From assembly GCA_034409055.1 (NCBI GenBank), contig DAOUMU010000375.1, positions 1 through 42,617 of the forward strand: 42,617 nucleotides of DNA. Direction: 5' to 3'. Made by a program: the position numbers and the translations under genes. The notes under the pieces were generated by a model. It ran no database searches, was not told the origin of the DNA, and saw only the letters and a program-made list of their open reading frames with translations. Position 1 is the first letter of the stretch. Every line of letters starts with the position of its first letter. Origin of the DNA: DAOUMU01 sp034409055 (GTDB lineage Bacteria > Chloroflexota > Anaerolineae > 4572-78 > J111). Shown here piece by piece: positions 23,662 through 32,872 of the stretch.

Positions 23662-25002
23662 ATGCCGCACAAAACAGATCGATTGTTGAACCCGGTGCTC
23701 ATCGTTGTCCTGTTTGTTTCGCTGCTGCCTTTTTCGGCTCTGGCGGCTCCCCAGAAACAACAAGAAGAGATGACCTGTATGGAGGAGTACACCGTTCAGG
23801 TGGATGACTGGCTGAGTAAGATTGCCGTCAAGTTCCTGGGCCAGGCGCTGGCCTACCCGGCCCTGGTGGCCGCCACCAACCAGAAGCACACTCAGGATGC
23901 TACCTTTGCCCAGATTACCAACCCGGATTTGATCGAAGTTGGGTGGAAGATATGTGTGCCTTCGGCAGAAGAAGCTCAACGCCTCTTACTCTCCTCCCAA
24001 CCGATGGGGGGAGAGGTGCAAGTGACGGACGGACTGGATCGCACCCTGATCTTTCCTGAACCACCGCAGCGCTGGGTCATTGCCGGTCGGGCCACCCCCC
24101 TGGTGGCCGATGCCTTTTATATGTTTCCTGAAGCCGGTGAACGCCTGGCCGGGATTGAGTTACGGCAGCAGTCTGCTAACAACGCTCAGGCCCTGGTTGA
24201 CCCAACCTACGATCAGAAGACCTTTTTGGAGATGAACGCCGGTCCCGAGCAGATTGCCCCCCTCAAGCCGGACCTGGTGCTCCTCAAAAGCTTTATGGCC
24301 GACCGGCTGGGTGCGCCCCTGGAGCAGGTGGGGATACCCGTCGTCTACGTTGATCTAGAGAGCCCGGAACAGTACATTCGGGATATCACCACAATGGGCC
24401 AACTGCTCGGTAATCCGGCCCGAGCCCAGGAAATTCTCGATTTCTACCGGCAGCGGGTCGAGCGGGTGCAGCAGGCCATGGCCGGGCTGACCGAAGAGCA
24501 AAAGCCGGCGGTCTTGATTTTGCAGTACAGTGACAAGGGGGGCGATGTCGCCTTTAATGTAGCGCCGGCCTCCTGGCTACAAACCACTATGACCGAAATG
24601 GCCGGAGGCATACCGGTCTGGACCGAAGCAACCGAGCAGGGCGGCTGGACCGTGGTCAACTTTGAGCAGATCGCGGCCTGGAATCCAGACCAGATCTACA
24701 TCGTTTCTTACTTTACCAATCCTGAGGAGGTGGTTGCCCAACTCAAGGCCGATCTCAGATGGCAGGCGCTCAAGGCGGTTCAAAACGATCAACTCTTTGG
24801 TTTTACCAAAGATTTCTATAGCTGGGACCAGCCCGACCCCCGCTGGATCCTGGGCTTACAGTGGCTGGCCACCAAAATTCAGCCGGAACGGGCCACCGGG
24901 ATTGACATCCGGCAAGAGATCAACGAGTTCTACACCCAGATGTACGGCCTGGAGCCGGCTACCATCGAAGCCGAGGTGATGCCGCTGATGAAGGGACTGT
25001 AA
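23662..25002 (+). CDS. LysM domain fused to FecB/BtuF-like substrate-binding protein
   Basis: 446 aa. A Sec signal peptide (1-29, ending ALAA). Residues about 40-98 form a LysM-like module (YTVQVDDWLSKIAVKFLG...ITNPDLIEVGWKICVPS). Residues about 115-440 are a class-III periplasmic-binding-protein fold (PF01497 type): RWVIAGRATPLVADAF, GPEQIAPLKPDLVLLKS, GIPVVYVDLESPEQYIRDI, and the C-terminal lobe with NFEQIAAWNPDQIYIVSY. This fold binds siderophores, haem, cobalamin or oxyanion/metal ligands. LysM could tether the soluble receptor to peptidoglycan in a cell lacking an outer membrane, in place of a lipid anchor (no lipobox is present). It is first gene of the importer operon, seven bases before the permease. 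Ligand unknown. Confidence 0.85.
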   Translation: MPHKTDRLLNPVLIVVLFVSLLPFSALAAPQKQQEEMTCMEEYTVQVDDWLSKIAVKFLGQALAYPALVAATNQKHTQDATFAQITNPDLIEVGWKICVPSAEEAQRLLLSSQPMGGEVQVTDGLDRTLIFPEPPQRWVIAGRATPLVADAFYMFPEAGERLAGIELRQQSANNAQALVDPTYDQKTFLEMNAGPEQIAPLKPDLVLLKSFMADRLGAPLEQVGIPVVYVDLESPEQYIRDITTMGQLLGNPARAQEILDFYRQRVERVQQAMAGLTEEQKPAVLILQYSDKGGDVAFNVAPASWLQTTMTEMAGGIPVWTEATEQGGWTVVNFEQIAAWNPDQIYIVSYFTNPEEVVAQLKADLRWQALKAVQNDQLFGFTKDFYSWDQPDPRWILGLQWLATKIQPERATGIDIRQEINEFYTQMYGLEPATIEAEVMPLMKGL

Positions 25003-25009
25003 TTCACCG

Positions 25010-26017
25010 ATGCAGTTGACCCCGTATCGTCTTTCTCCACCCCGCCTGTTATGGCTGCTGGCCCTGGGCTTGTTGGCCGTGCTGCTGCTATCGATTTTTG
25101 TGGGGCGATATCCGGCCCCCTACTGGCTGTCGCCCTCTCTCTTGCAGGAGGATGCCCTGGCCCAGCGGCTGGTTTTTTCGCTGCGGCTGCCCCGGCTGCT
25201 GACCGCCCTGCTCCTGGGCATGACCCTCTCTGCCTGCGGCGCTGTCTTGCAGATGGTCTTTCGTAACCCGCTGGTCGAGCCCGGCTTTTTGGGGGTGTCC
25301 CAGGGCGCCGCCTTTGGCGCCGCGGTCAGCATCCTGTGGTTCGGCTCATCACCGCTGGTGATCGAGTTCCTGGCTACCCTATTCGCCCTGTTGGGCCTAG
25401 CGCTGTCCTACGCGCTGGCCCGGCAGTGGCGGTTTGGGGGGTGGACCTTGCGCCTGGTTCTGGCCGGAATTGCCGTGTCGGCCCTTTTTTCGGCCGGCGT
25501 TGGCGTCCTGAAATATATGGCCGACCCACTGACCCAACTGCCGGAGATCACCTTCTGGCTACTGGGCGGCCTGTGGAGCGTCACCTGGCGGGATTTGCTG
25601 TATATTTTGCCGCTCGTGCTGCCCGGCTTGCTTCTGGTCTACCTGATGCGCTGGCGGCTGAACCTGCTCTCACTCAACGATGAAACTGCCTTCTCGCTGG
25701 GGGCCGTCCCCACCCACGAACGGGGCCTGCTGCTGACAGCGGCGGTAACGGCCACCGCAGGAGTGATTTCGGTGAGCGGGGTAGTGGGCTGGGTCGGTCT
25801 GATTGTACCGCACCTGGCTCGACGGCTGTGCGGAACCAATGCCCAGTTCGCCGTGCCTGGCTCTATGCTCATCGGCGGTATTTTTGCCGTGATTTGCGAC
25901 AATCTGGCCCGTACGCTGCTAGCAGGTGAGATTCCGCTGGGTATTTTGACTTCGCTCATTGGGTCCCTGGTTTTTATTGGCTTGATGATGAGCATCAGAT
26001 TGGGACTGCGCCAATGA
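25010..26017 (+). CDS. FecCD-family ABC permease
   Basis: 335 aa with about nine to ten hydrophobic helices. Diagnostic FecCD segments: LRLPRLLTALLLGMTLSACGAVLQMVFRNPLVEPGFLGVSQGAAFGA near residues 50-100 (glycine-rich, with R-P-R and NPL) and GVVGWVGLIVPHLARRLCG near 260, which contacts the ATPase. Family role: inner-membrane channel of type II importers for iron-siderophore, haem or cobalamin. The stop overlaps the ATPase start (ATGA), so the pair is translationally coupled. As there is one permease gene, it probably forms a homodimer. Confidence 0.94.
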   Translation: MQLTPYRLSPPRLLWLLALGLLAVLLLSIFVGRYPAPYWLSPSLLQEDALAQRLVFSLRLPRLLTALLLGMTLSACGAVLQMVFRNPLVEPGFLGVSQGAAFGAAVSILWFGSSPLVIEFLATLFALLGLALSYALARQWRFGGWTLRLVLAGIAVSALFSAGVGVLKYMADPLTQLPEITFWLLGGLWSVTWRDLLYILPLVLPGLLLVYLMRWRLNLLSLNDETAFSLGAVPTHERGLLLTAAVTATAGVISVSGVVGWVGLIVPHLARRLCGTNAQFAVPGSMLIGGIFAVICDNLARTLLAGEIPLGILTSLIGSLVFIGLMMSIRLGLRQ

Positions 26018-26790
26018 ACCAACCCATTATCTCCCTCGACCACCTGCGCTTTAGCTATGATGGCGCCGGCACGACCGTGCTGGCTGACCTGTCGCTGGAT
26101 ATTCTACCGGGAAGTATCACCGCCATTCTCGGTCCCAACGGCGTGGGTAAGACCACTCTGCTGCACATTATCTTGGGGTTGTTAAAACCCCAGGCCGGTC
26201 AGGTCTGGCTGGACGGCCGGCCGCAAGCTGACTACTCCCAGGCCGAGTTGAGCCGGCTGGTAGGATTGGTCCTCCAGGCAGAGTTCGTGCCGTTTAACTT
26301 TACGGTGCTGGAATACGTGCTGCTGGGGCGGACGCCTTATCTGGGACTACTGCGGATGCCAGGGACGGAGGATTACCGGGTAGCTGCGGCCGCTATCGAG
26401 GGCTTGGAACTCAGGCCGTTACAGCACCGCCCCGTCTTGGAGTTGAGCGGCGGCGAGCGGCAGATGGTCATGCTGGCCCGGGCTATCGCCCAACAGCCCC
26501 GGATCTTGTTGCTGGACGAACCGACCTCCCATCTAGATCTGAGCAACAAAGCGCGGATTCTGGAAGTGTTGCGGCGCCTGTCCCAACAAGGGGTAACCGT
26601 CGTCTTGGCCACGCATGATCCTGAGGTGGCCATCTCCATTGCCCGCAATTTGATCTTGATGCAGGCCGGTTATGCTCTGGCCAGCGGCCCGTTGGAGGAA
26701 GTGCTGACCGCCGAGAGGTTGACCGCTACTTACGGCGTGCCGGTACGGGTAGTTCAATTGGAAGGACGACCCGTCGTTCTGCTTAGTTGA
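26014..26790 (+). CDS. ABC transporter ATPase (FecE/BtuD-like)
   Basis: 258 aa. Walker A GPNGVGKTT (about 40-48), Q-loop LVGLVLQAEF, signature LSGGERQ, Walker B ILLLDEPTSHLD and switch His in LATHD. It energises uptake through the FecCD permease. It overlaps the permease stop by four bases and is followed after eight bases by the NTPase gene. Confidence 0.95.
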   Translation: MNQPIISLDHLRFSYDGAGTTVLADLSLDILPGSITAILGPNGVGKTTLLHIILGLLKPQAGQVWLDGRPQADYSQAELSRLVGLVLQAEFVPFNFTVLEYVLLGRTPYLGLLRMPGTEDYRVAAAAIEGLELRPLQHRPVLELSGGERQMVMLARAIAQQPRILLLDEPTSHLDLSNKARILEVLRRLSQQGVTVVLATHDPEVAISIARNLILMQAGYALASGPLEEVLTAERLTATYGVPVRVVQLEGRPVVLLS

Positions 26791-26798
26791 GATCAACT

Positions 26799-27296
26799 AT
26801 GGATAGTTCCACTTTGTTTATCATCACCGGGACCAGAGGGGTGGGTAAGAGCACCTTCTGCCGCCACCTGGTTAATCTGGCTGGTCAAGTGGGCTGGCAG
26901 GTCAGCGGTGTTCTGTCGCCGGCGGTGTTCGAGAATGGGCAAAAGATCGGCATCGACGTTATTGACTTGCGCACCGGCGAGCAGCGGCGGCTGGCGGGGC
27001 CTCGTCAGGCCGGCCAACCGGCCGGGACCGGGTTGGCGACGCAGCAGTGGCAGTTTGACGCAGACGCGGTGATATGGGGCAACGCTGTTCTTCAGAAGGC
27101 GGTCCCCTGCGACTTGTTAATTGTCGATGAATTAGGCCCGTTGGAATTTGAATGGGGCGAGGGTTGGCCGGCCGGATTAGCGGCTCTTGACTCAGGGCAG
27201 TATCGCTGGGGTGTCGTCGTCATTCGCCCCGAACTACTGGAGGCAGCCCGTCGGCGCTGGGTTAGCTCCGTCACCGTGGTGATAAATAGCCAATGA
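26799..27296 (+). CDS. THEP1-like P-loop nucleoside triphosphatase
   Basis: 165 aa from ATG 26799. Walker A GTRGVGKST (residues 9-17) and Walker B LLIVDELGPLE (about 107-117) fit the NTPase_1/THEP1 family, whose characterised members are slow nucleoside triphosphatases, some acting on nucleotide-like ligands. A THEP1 zinc site is not evident, and the C-terminus (VVVIRPELLEAARRR) is short. It is the last gene of the importer operon (eight bases after the ATPase), suggesting it handles the cargo or a related nucleotide. Function is inference. Confidence 0.75.
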   Translation: MDSSTLFIITGTRGVGKSTFCRHLVNLAGQVGWQVSGVLSPAVFENGQKIGIDVIDLRTGEQRRLAGPRQAGQPAGTGLATQQWQFDADAVIWGNAVLQKAVPCDLLIVDELGPLEFEWGEGWPAGLAALDSGQYRWGVVVIRPELLEAARRRWVSSVTVVINSQ

Positions 27297-27408
27297 GCCT
27301 GACCATTCCCCAGGCTCCCTGGCCGTTGCCGGCGGTAGAGGGCGATTCTGAGCGATTCCACGGAAATTCCTTTGGCAGCTTCAAAGATTGGGTTAGGATA
27401 AGTACCCT

Positions 27409-28386
27409 TTAAATATTTGAGCGCCAATCCACCGATAGGTTCCCCATACTATCTATCATCACCGGTAACGGATCGATCAGTGCCCCGATGAAGTCACCCT
27501 CGGGCGTGAACTGGCGAGAGGCCAGAAAATACCAGGCGTTGTCTGGTCCCTGGACCAATTTGCCGTTGTAAAAGGAGCCGGTCGTATCACCCACTAAAAA
27601 CTCACGAGTGGTAAAGCGAAACGGTCCCAGGGGGTTATCGGCCATCAAGTAGTGCGTGCCGGTGACCGGTTCCAGGCCGGTCCGTTGGCGATATTGGGCG
27701 GAATGGGTCCAGGTGGCCGTGCAAAAGAGCAGATAGTAACGGTTCTGGATAGCCACTAACTGCGGCACCTCGATTTGACCAAAATCGCCCGGCTCGGTCA
27801 CCGGGGGTAACACCTCCCACCGGATCAAGTCAGTCGAACGAGCGTGAGCAATGACCCCCCGCCCATCAGTCGGGCCGGTATTGACTCGCGCGGTAATAAA
27901 GGCGTGAAAATCACCGCTCTGGGGATGCTGAAAGACCCAGGGATCGCGCCAGGCCTGGTCGTGCCATTGATTCAGGTCAAGCAGTTCATACCACTGTGGA
28001 TCGGCGGTGAGGAGGGGATTGGCCGGATGTTTGTCCCAGTGGATCAAATCGGTTGAGGTGGCCAGGCCAATGCGCTGGATCAGCCCCTTTTCCGCTCGCC
28101 GGCCCCCCGTGTAAAAGAGATACCACAGGCCAGCATGCCGGATAATACTGCCCGTCCAGGTGGTATAATCATCCCAGGCTTCGGACTGGCTGGGTTGCAA
28201 GGTATCGGGCAGCACCTGCCAGTGACCCAAATCCTGGGAAACGGCATGCCCAATGGTGACGTGCCAGTGACGTAATTTTTCTTGCCCCAGTGAGCGGGGC
28301 GCTTGCAGGTAAAAAATGTGGTAGTCAGGCCCATCCTGGGCCAGCCAAAAATCCCAAAGCCATTTGTCTGGAAGTCGTAGAGTCAT
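27409..28386 (-). CDS. GH32/GH43/GH68-like five-bladed glycoside hydrolase
   Basis: 325 aa, no signal peptide, so cytoplasmic. WDFW (Asp12, likely nucleophile), TWTGSI (77-81), WRDPW (RDP at 147-149, transition-state stabiliser) and IEVPQL (Glu206, likely acid/base) match the order of catalytic blocks in the furanosidase clan. No second domain is present, as in GH43 and GH68 rather than classic GH32. Candidate substrates are sucrose-like or fructosyl saccharides, or a fructoside phosphate. The start overlaps the stop of the GalT-like gene by four bases (ATGA). It is last in the sugar operon and convergent with the NTPase gene. The 112 bases between hold nothing recognised. Confidence 0.8.
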   Translation of the reverse strand: MTLRLPDKWLWDFWLAQDGPDYHIFYLQAPRSLGQEKLRHWHVTIGHAVSQDLGHWQVLPDTLQPSQSEAWDDYTTWTGSIIRHAGLWYLFYTGGRRAEKGLIQRIGLATSTDLIHWDKHPANPLLTADPQWYELLDLNQWHDQAWRDPWVFQHPQSGDFHAFITARVNTGPTDGRGVIAHARSTDLIRWEVLPPVTEPGDFGQIEVPQLVAIQNRYYLLFCTATWTHSAQYRQRTGLEPVTGTHYLMADNPLGPFRFTTREFLVGDTTGSFYNGKLVQGPDNAWYFLASRQFTPEGDFIGALIDPLPVMIDSMGNLSVDWRSNI

Positions 28387-29552
28387 AATTCTCGCAAATA
28401 GGCGCGTATCTGACTGGCCGCATTTTGCGGGTTGCCCTGGCAGATAAAAAGACCCAGATGTTCCCCGCCCCCCATTTCCTGGGTATAGGGCAAAAATTCA
28501 AAATACAGGCCGGCGCCGGGGCCGTTATGGGTGGTGACGTTGTAAGCCATCTCACGACCAATCTCCGGCATGATCCAGCGGATTGCTCGAATGGCATCGT
28601 GCCAACCGTCGGCCACGGCGGTTATTTCGGCTGCGGTTAACTCGTGCAAATAGCGTTTGCCGACATCCTTTAAGAGCAGCATCATGTCAAAGGGACGACG
28701 CATAAAATAAGGGACCAGCAATACAGCCGGTCCGTAATCCCGAATCAAAAGTTCAGGTGGGTTTTCGCGCCATAGATAGGCCGAGAATGGCTCGCCTCTA
28801 TCTCGTTCAAAACGCCAATTATCGTCAAAACGCCGGGGCATAACGTTACTGAAACCGATCTGCTGGTGGCCGTGGACGAGCGAACCACCTACCAGGTGAC
28901 CGTAGTTCTTAAAGATGTACACAAAGCCGTACCGGCCGGGTTGATCCCCCCATACTTGGTTCGCCGGCATCTCCCCTTCAGCTTCGGTCAGTAGTTTTTT
29001 TTCCAGGGTGGCCAGCCGGTTCATCACCACTACCCGATCCGCCTGCGGCATGTTGTGCCAATCTTTGTCGTGTAGAGAGGACGTCCACTGCAAAAAATGA
29101 AAACCATAGGCCGGCATTCCTTCAGGCCCCAGATTATCCTCTCCTGGAGTGGCTGAGGTGACCGGACTCCGTGTCTCCTGTGGATACAGGATGGGAAAGA
29201 GATTTTTGTTGATAAACGTAAAGCCTTCACTGAGGTCGGCTACATCCACCACACCGGTCGTTTTGCCCTGGCAAACGGCACATTGCTTTTCCACTAAAGC
29301 TGGGGAAGTCGCAGGACGGTTATCGTGCGGACGACGAGCACGGGCCGAATTATAGATGATGCGTTCACCGTTTCTGGGGTCAATCTGACAAACACCGTCT
29401 GGAATAAAGTTAACAATCCCCTTTTCTTCCTGAAAAAGTTTGGTCAGTTGAGCCAAGGAGAGTTGTTCGATGTCCTCTGCTTGTAGAATTTTTTTGAGGG
29501 CCTCATCTTTGAGACCCTCGCCGGTAAACTGTCGGTTCATCTTAGACTTCAA
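28383..29552 (-). CDS. GalT-like (HIT superfamily) nucleotidyltransferase/phosphorylase
   Basis: 389 aa. HIT/GalT active-site H-G-H-Q-Q at 227-231 (H227, H229, Q231; the middle His is the likely nucleophile) in the context SLVHGHQQIGFSN. A zinc-type CAVC is at 91-94. The C-terminal half (LFICQGNP, EFLPYTQEMGG) resembles GalT family members. The canonical GalT transfers UMP between glucose-1-P and galactose-1-P, whereas related enzymes are NDP-sugar phosphorylases. There is no galactokinase or GalE here, arguing against the Leloir pathway and for NDP-sugar phosphorolysis (inference). It starts two bases after the GT4 stop. Confidence 0.82.
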   Translation of the reverse strand: MKSKMNRQFTGEGLKDEALKKILQAEDIEQLSLAQLTKLFQEEKGIVNFIPDGVCQIDPRNGERIIYNSARARRPHDNRPATSPALVEKQCAVCQGKTTGVVDVADLSEGFTFINKNLFPILYPQETRSPVTSATPGEDNLGPEGMPAYGFHFLQWTSSLHDKDWHNMPQADRVVVMNRLATLEKKLLTEAEGEMPANQVWGDQPGRYGFVYIFKNYGHLVGGSLVHGHQQIGFSNVMPRRFDDNWRFERDRGEPFSAYLWRENPPELLIRDYGPAVLLVPYFMRRPFDMMLLLKDVGKRYLHELTAAEITAVADGWHDAIRAIRWIMPEIGREMAYNVTTHNGPGAGLYFEFLPYTQEMGGGEHLGLFICQGNPQNAASQIRAYLREL

Positions 29553-29554
29553 AA

Positions 29555-30943
29555 CTATCCTACTCCGAAACCTATTTTTTTTATAAAAGCCCGCGCCATA
29601 TTATCCCAGGTAAAATAAGGAATGGTGATGCTATAGGCATTTTCTCCCATCTGCCGACGCAGGGTATCATCTGAAAGAAGCATAGTCAAAGCGTGAGCAA
29701 ACCCGTCTACATCATCCGCCTGGACCACAATGGCCCCGCTCCCCTGCTGCAACGGATGGCGATGACCGCTATGAGACCACACTTCTTTGACATCCACCCC
29801 CAGCAAATATTCCACCGCAAAGGGGACCAACTGGCTGGCCACAACGGGCACACCCGTGGCAGCCGCTTCCTGGGCCGACATACCAAAACCCTCCATCACG
29901 GAAGGGGTACAGTAGACGTCTGTCACAGCATAAAGCGTGGGCAAAATATCCCAAACAGAACCGACCACGGCCACGTGTTTCTCTATATGATGGGTCCGGA
30001 TTAAATCTTTGAGCTGCCGAGCCAGCTCCGCCTGGTTATCGTCGATAGAAATTACCAGTAAACTATCCGGCACCTGTTGGTGAACCCCGGCAAAAGCTTC
30101 GATTAACACATTTTTGCGCTTGGTGGTGTCTGTCCGGCTGATTTCGGTGATAATCTTGCAGTGCCGGACTTCATCAGGAGAGAGACCGGATTGTTGGCTG
30201 AGAAATTCCCAAATAGGGTCATCCGTAGTAATTTGGCGAGGATGGTAGCGGTCGGCATCGATGCAGGGCGGTAGAAATAAATCGGGGCCGGTGTAGCCGT
30301 AGTCATTAGTTAGCGATTGCCGAATGGTAGAGGAGGTGGCAGCAACGCCGTCCAGTTGAGTAATCAGGCCACGCTCGGTGGCGATGCGTTCATCAACCCG
30401 TAGATTGCCCCACTGGCTGGCCGGCATATTGCGTTTTTTGACCGCCCCCAGCGAATGTGGCACCCACACGTGCGGTAGCGGCGTAGGACGAGCCCGATTG
30501 TACAGCACGCCCAGCAGGGCCGCGTCCCAATAGTGAGAGATGATGAGGTCAATACCGGCATTGTCTGTTCCCAAAAAATTCTTGAGCCACTCAACCAGCA
30601 GCGGAATTTGGGCGGCCATATCTTCTTTGCGGACAAACTCTGGATGACCGTCTTCCAAATAGAGGATGCGCCGATGTTCGTCTTTGTAGTTCAACCCACG
30701 ATGCGCTTCTCCGGTGATGGGATGCTTGTACCCGCCCCGATTGGCAATCGTGACCTTGAAGCCAAATTTGACCAATGCCTCTGTAAATTGGTTGACGAAA
30801 ACATTTTGCCCCCCCGTATCCGGCAGACCGGGGATGACCTGCCACTGATGGATGCCGTGATTGGTAATCATCAGTATGTGGTTGCGGGGCGAGCCCAGAA
30901 ACGCCTGGTGCTTTTCCGGGCAATCGATGGGGGTATCAACCAT
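29555..30943 (-). CDS. GT4 glycosyltransferase, sucrose synthase/sucrose-phosphate-synthase-like
   Basis: 462 aa from ATG 30943; the longer frame reaching 31063 overlaps the permease gene and is rejected. GT-B fold: PDTGGQNVFV at 41-50 is the nucleotide-sugar/acceptor loop seen in SPS and SuSy. HSLG at 163-166, SRTDTTKRKN (269-278, matching SR-D-KN of SPS) and the EX7E motif E351-E359 (EGFGMSAQEA) are intact. There is no phosphatase domain. Best description: sucrose-(phosphate)-synthase or mannosylfructose-phosphate-synthase-like. It begins five bases after the permease stop and ends two bases before the GalT-like gene, so it belongs to the transport operon. Whether it works in synthesis or in reverse (NDP-dependent cleavage) is open. 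Confidence 0.85.
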   Translation of the reverse strand: MVDTPIDCPEKHQAFLGSPRNHILMITNHGIHQWQVIPGLPDTGGQNVFVNQFTEALVKFGFKVTIANRGGYKHPITGEAHRGLNYKDEHRRILYLEDGHPEFVRKEDMAAQIPLLVEWLKNFLGTDNAGIDLIISHYWDAALLGVLYNRARPTPLPHVWVPHSLGAVKKRNMPASQWGNLRVDERIATERGLITQLDGVAATSSTIRQSLTNDYGYTGPDLFLPPCIDADRYHPRQITTDDPIWEFLSQQSGLSPDEVRHCKIITEISRTDTTKRKNVLIEAFAGVHQQVPDSLLVISIDDNQAELARQLKDLIRTHHIEKHVAVVGSVWDILPTLYAVTDVYCTPSVMEGFGMSAQEAAATGVPVVASQLVPFAVEYLLGVDVKEVWSHSGHRHPLQQGSGAIVVQADDVDGFAHALTMLLSDDTLRRQMGENAYSITIPYFTWDNMARAFIKKIGFGVG

Positions 30944-30948
30944 CCATG

Positions 30949-31845
30949 TTATCCCTTCACCCCGGTCGTGGCCACACTTTGCACGAACCATTTCTGGAAG
31001 AGCAAGAAAACAACCAGCACCGGAATAGTAATCATCGCTGCAAAGGCCATAATATCGCCCCACACCTTGGGATCATAGCTAAAAAACTGCTGCATCGCCA
31101 CTGGCAACGGGCGAAACTCCTCGCCACGGGTCACCATCAGGGGCCAAAGGAAGTCACCCCAATGGGTCAGGAATTGGAGAATAGCGACCGTGGCAAAAAC
31201 CGGACGCGACAGCGGTAAGATAATGTTCCAATAAATGCGGAAGAGGCTGGCTCCATCTACCAAGGCTGCTTCTTCCAGGTCCTTGGGCAGGCCGATGAAA
31301 AACTGGTAAAAAAGAAAGATGGAAAGGGCATCGGCAATAAAGGGAATGATTTGTACGTGATAGCTATCCAGCCAGCCGAAACGGTTGACCAGCAGTAACA
31401 ACGGAACCACCACTGCCTCAAGAGGAATGATAATCAGAGCGACGATAATGGCCAACAGTAAGCCTCGCCCCTTGAAGCGTAGACGGGCCAGGGCATAAGC
31501 AATCAGACTGTTGATGATCAACCCCCCAATAACCATTGACCCCACGATGAAAACGGAGTTGAACATAAACCGGCCAAAGGGCATCGCCGCAAAGACATCC
31601 TGGTAATTTTGTATCCCGATTTCCCCACGTGGTACAAAGGCATATAGCGTACTCATATCACTTAAAACCCGGGTTTCGTTATTCTTGATGGAGGAAACCA
31701 GCATAAAAACGATGGGGAAAAGGAAGAAAATACTCAACAGAGTCATTAGCAGATAGTTGAACCCCAAGTTGATACCTTTCCGAATCCGGTATCCCGTGCT
31801 ATAGGGAGATTGTATACTCTTTAGGTCCTGTGTAGTAACACTCAT
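30949..31845 (-). CDS. Sugar ABC transporter permease (MalG-type)
   Basis: 298 aa from ATG 31845, one base after the previous stop; the longer frame to 31986 is overlap. Six membrane helices, with the EAA loop EEAALVDGASLFRIYWNIILPL near residues 185-206. The ending LFQKWFVQSVATTGVKG is characteristic of MalG/LacG permeases (CUT1). It pairs with the next upstream permease and the binding protein. Confidence 0.95.
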   Translation of the reverse strand: MSVTTQDLKSIQSPYSTGYRIRKGINLGFNYLLMTLLSIFFLFPIVFMLVSSIKNNETRVLSDMSTLYAFVPRGEIGIQNYQDVFAAMPFGRFMFNSVFIVGSMVIGGLIINSLIAYALARLRFKGRGLLLAIIVALIIIPLEAVVVPLLLLVNRFGWLDSYHVQIIPFIADALSIFLFYQFFIGLPKDLEEAALVDGASLFRIYWNIILPLSRPVFATVAILQFLTHWGDFLWPLMVTRGEEFRPLPVAMQQFFSYDPKVWGDIMAFAAMITIPVLVVFLLFQKWFVQSVATTGVKG

Positions 31846-31846
31846 T

Positions 31847-32797
31847 TTAGTCCACCGCCCTTTCTTCACGCAGGAATACTCGTTGTAGTATTGAAACCAC
31901 CAACACAATGACGAAAAAAATAACGGTAATAGCCGACCCATAACCAATTTTGCCTTGTTTAAAACCCTGATTGACCGCATAAACAATCATGGTTATCGTC
32001 GTTCCCTGGGGATGGCCACTCGGTCCTTGCATCACCCACACCTGAGTGAACAATCTAAAGGCTAGGATGGTGGTGGCCAAAACCACAAAAATGGTGGTAT
32101 TGCGCAACTGGGGGAAAGTCACGTAGAGAAATTGCTGGAACTTATTAGCCCCGTCTATCTGGGCCGCTTCGTAAAGATAGCTGGGGATGTCTTGTAGTCC
32201 GGCCAAGTAAATGACCATTTGGAAACCGACCCCCTGCCAGATTGAGAGGAGCATAATGGATGGAAAGGCCAGGGTCGTATCATTGAGCCAGTCGTAAGGT
32301 CCCAGCAAACCAAAGGTGATTGTTGCCACAAACTTATTGATGAGCCCTTCGCCCGGATTGTATAAAAAGGTCCAAATGACGGACACCACCACCATCGTCA
32401 CCACCACCGGACTGAAATAGATAGTCCGGAAAAGATTGACGACTTTCAGCTTCTGATCGACAAAAATTGCCAACAGTAGAGCCAGTGCCGTTTGCAGTGG
32501 CACCACAATAATAACGAATAGGAAGTTGTTAAGAACAGCCTGATAGAAGGTGTCATCATCAAATATGCGGACAAAATTGCGCAAACCAACAAATTGGGTA
32601 GGTAGATTGGGGTTGGGTACCAATCGCTGATCAGAAAAAGATAGCCCAATGGCCATCAAAAAGGGGATGAGCAGAAAGATGAGAAGCAAAATGAGGGCCG
32701 GCGCAGAAAAAACCCAGGCCATCATTGCCTCATCTCGTGCTCTGGATGTTCCTCCTGTTTTAGCCGTAGTTTTGCTTGACGACGCGATTGCAGTCAT
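31847..32797 (-). CDS. Sugar ABC transporter permease (MalF-type)
   Basis: 316 aa, a CUT1 permease. A polar N-terminus is followed by helices including WVFSAPALILLLIFLLIPFL. The EAA loop is LYEAAQIDGANKFQQFLYVTFPQL near 208-229. A hairpin (32821-32850) separates it from the binding protein upstream. No ATPase is encoded in this locus; a general MsmK/MalK-type ATPase elsewhere would be needed. Confidence 0.95.
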   Translation of the reverse strand: MTAIASSSKTTAKTGGTSRARDEAMMAWVFSAPALILLLIFLLIPFLMAIGLSFSDQRLVPNPNLPTQFVGLRNFVRIFDDDTFYQAVLNNFLFVIIVVPLQTALALLLAIFVDQKLKVVNLFRTIYFSPVVVTMVVVSVIWTFLYNPGEGLINKFVATITFGLLGPYDWLNDTTLAFPSIMLLSIWQGVGFQMVIYLAGLQDIPSYLYEAAQIDGANKFQQFLYVTFPQLRNTTIFVVLATTILAFRLFTQVWVMQGPSGHPQGTTITMIVYAVNQGFKQGKIGYGSAITVIFFVIVLVVSILQRVFLREERAVD

Positions 32798-32820
32798 TCG
32801 TTGACCTCCTTATAGGTTAA

Positions 32821-32850
32821 CCGGGGAATGTGTCAGTACACATTCCCCGG
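32821..32850 (-). promoter_or_regulatory. Intercistronic hairpin between binding protein and permease
   Basis: A perfect 13-bp stem with a 4-nt loop, CCGGGGAATGTGT-CAGT-ACACATTCCCCGG, in the 75-base gap between the two genes and without a U-run. It fits an mRNA processing or stabilising element that lets the binding protein be made in excess over the permeases. Confidence 0.7.
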
Positions 32851-32872
32851 CGTTTCCTGCTTAAACAAATTG

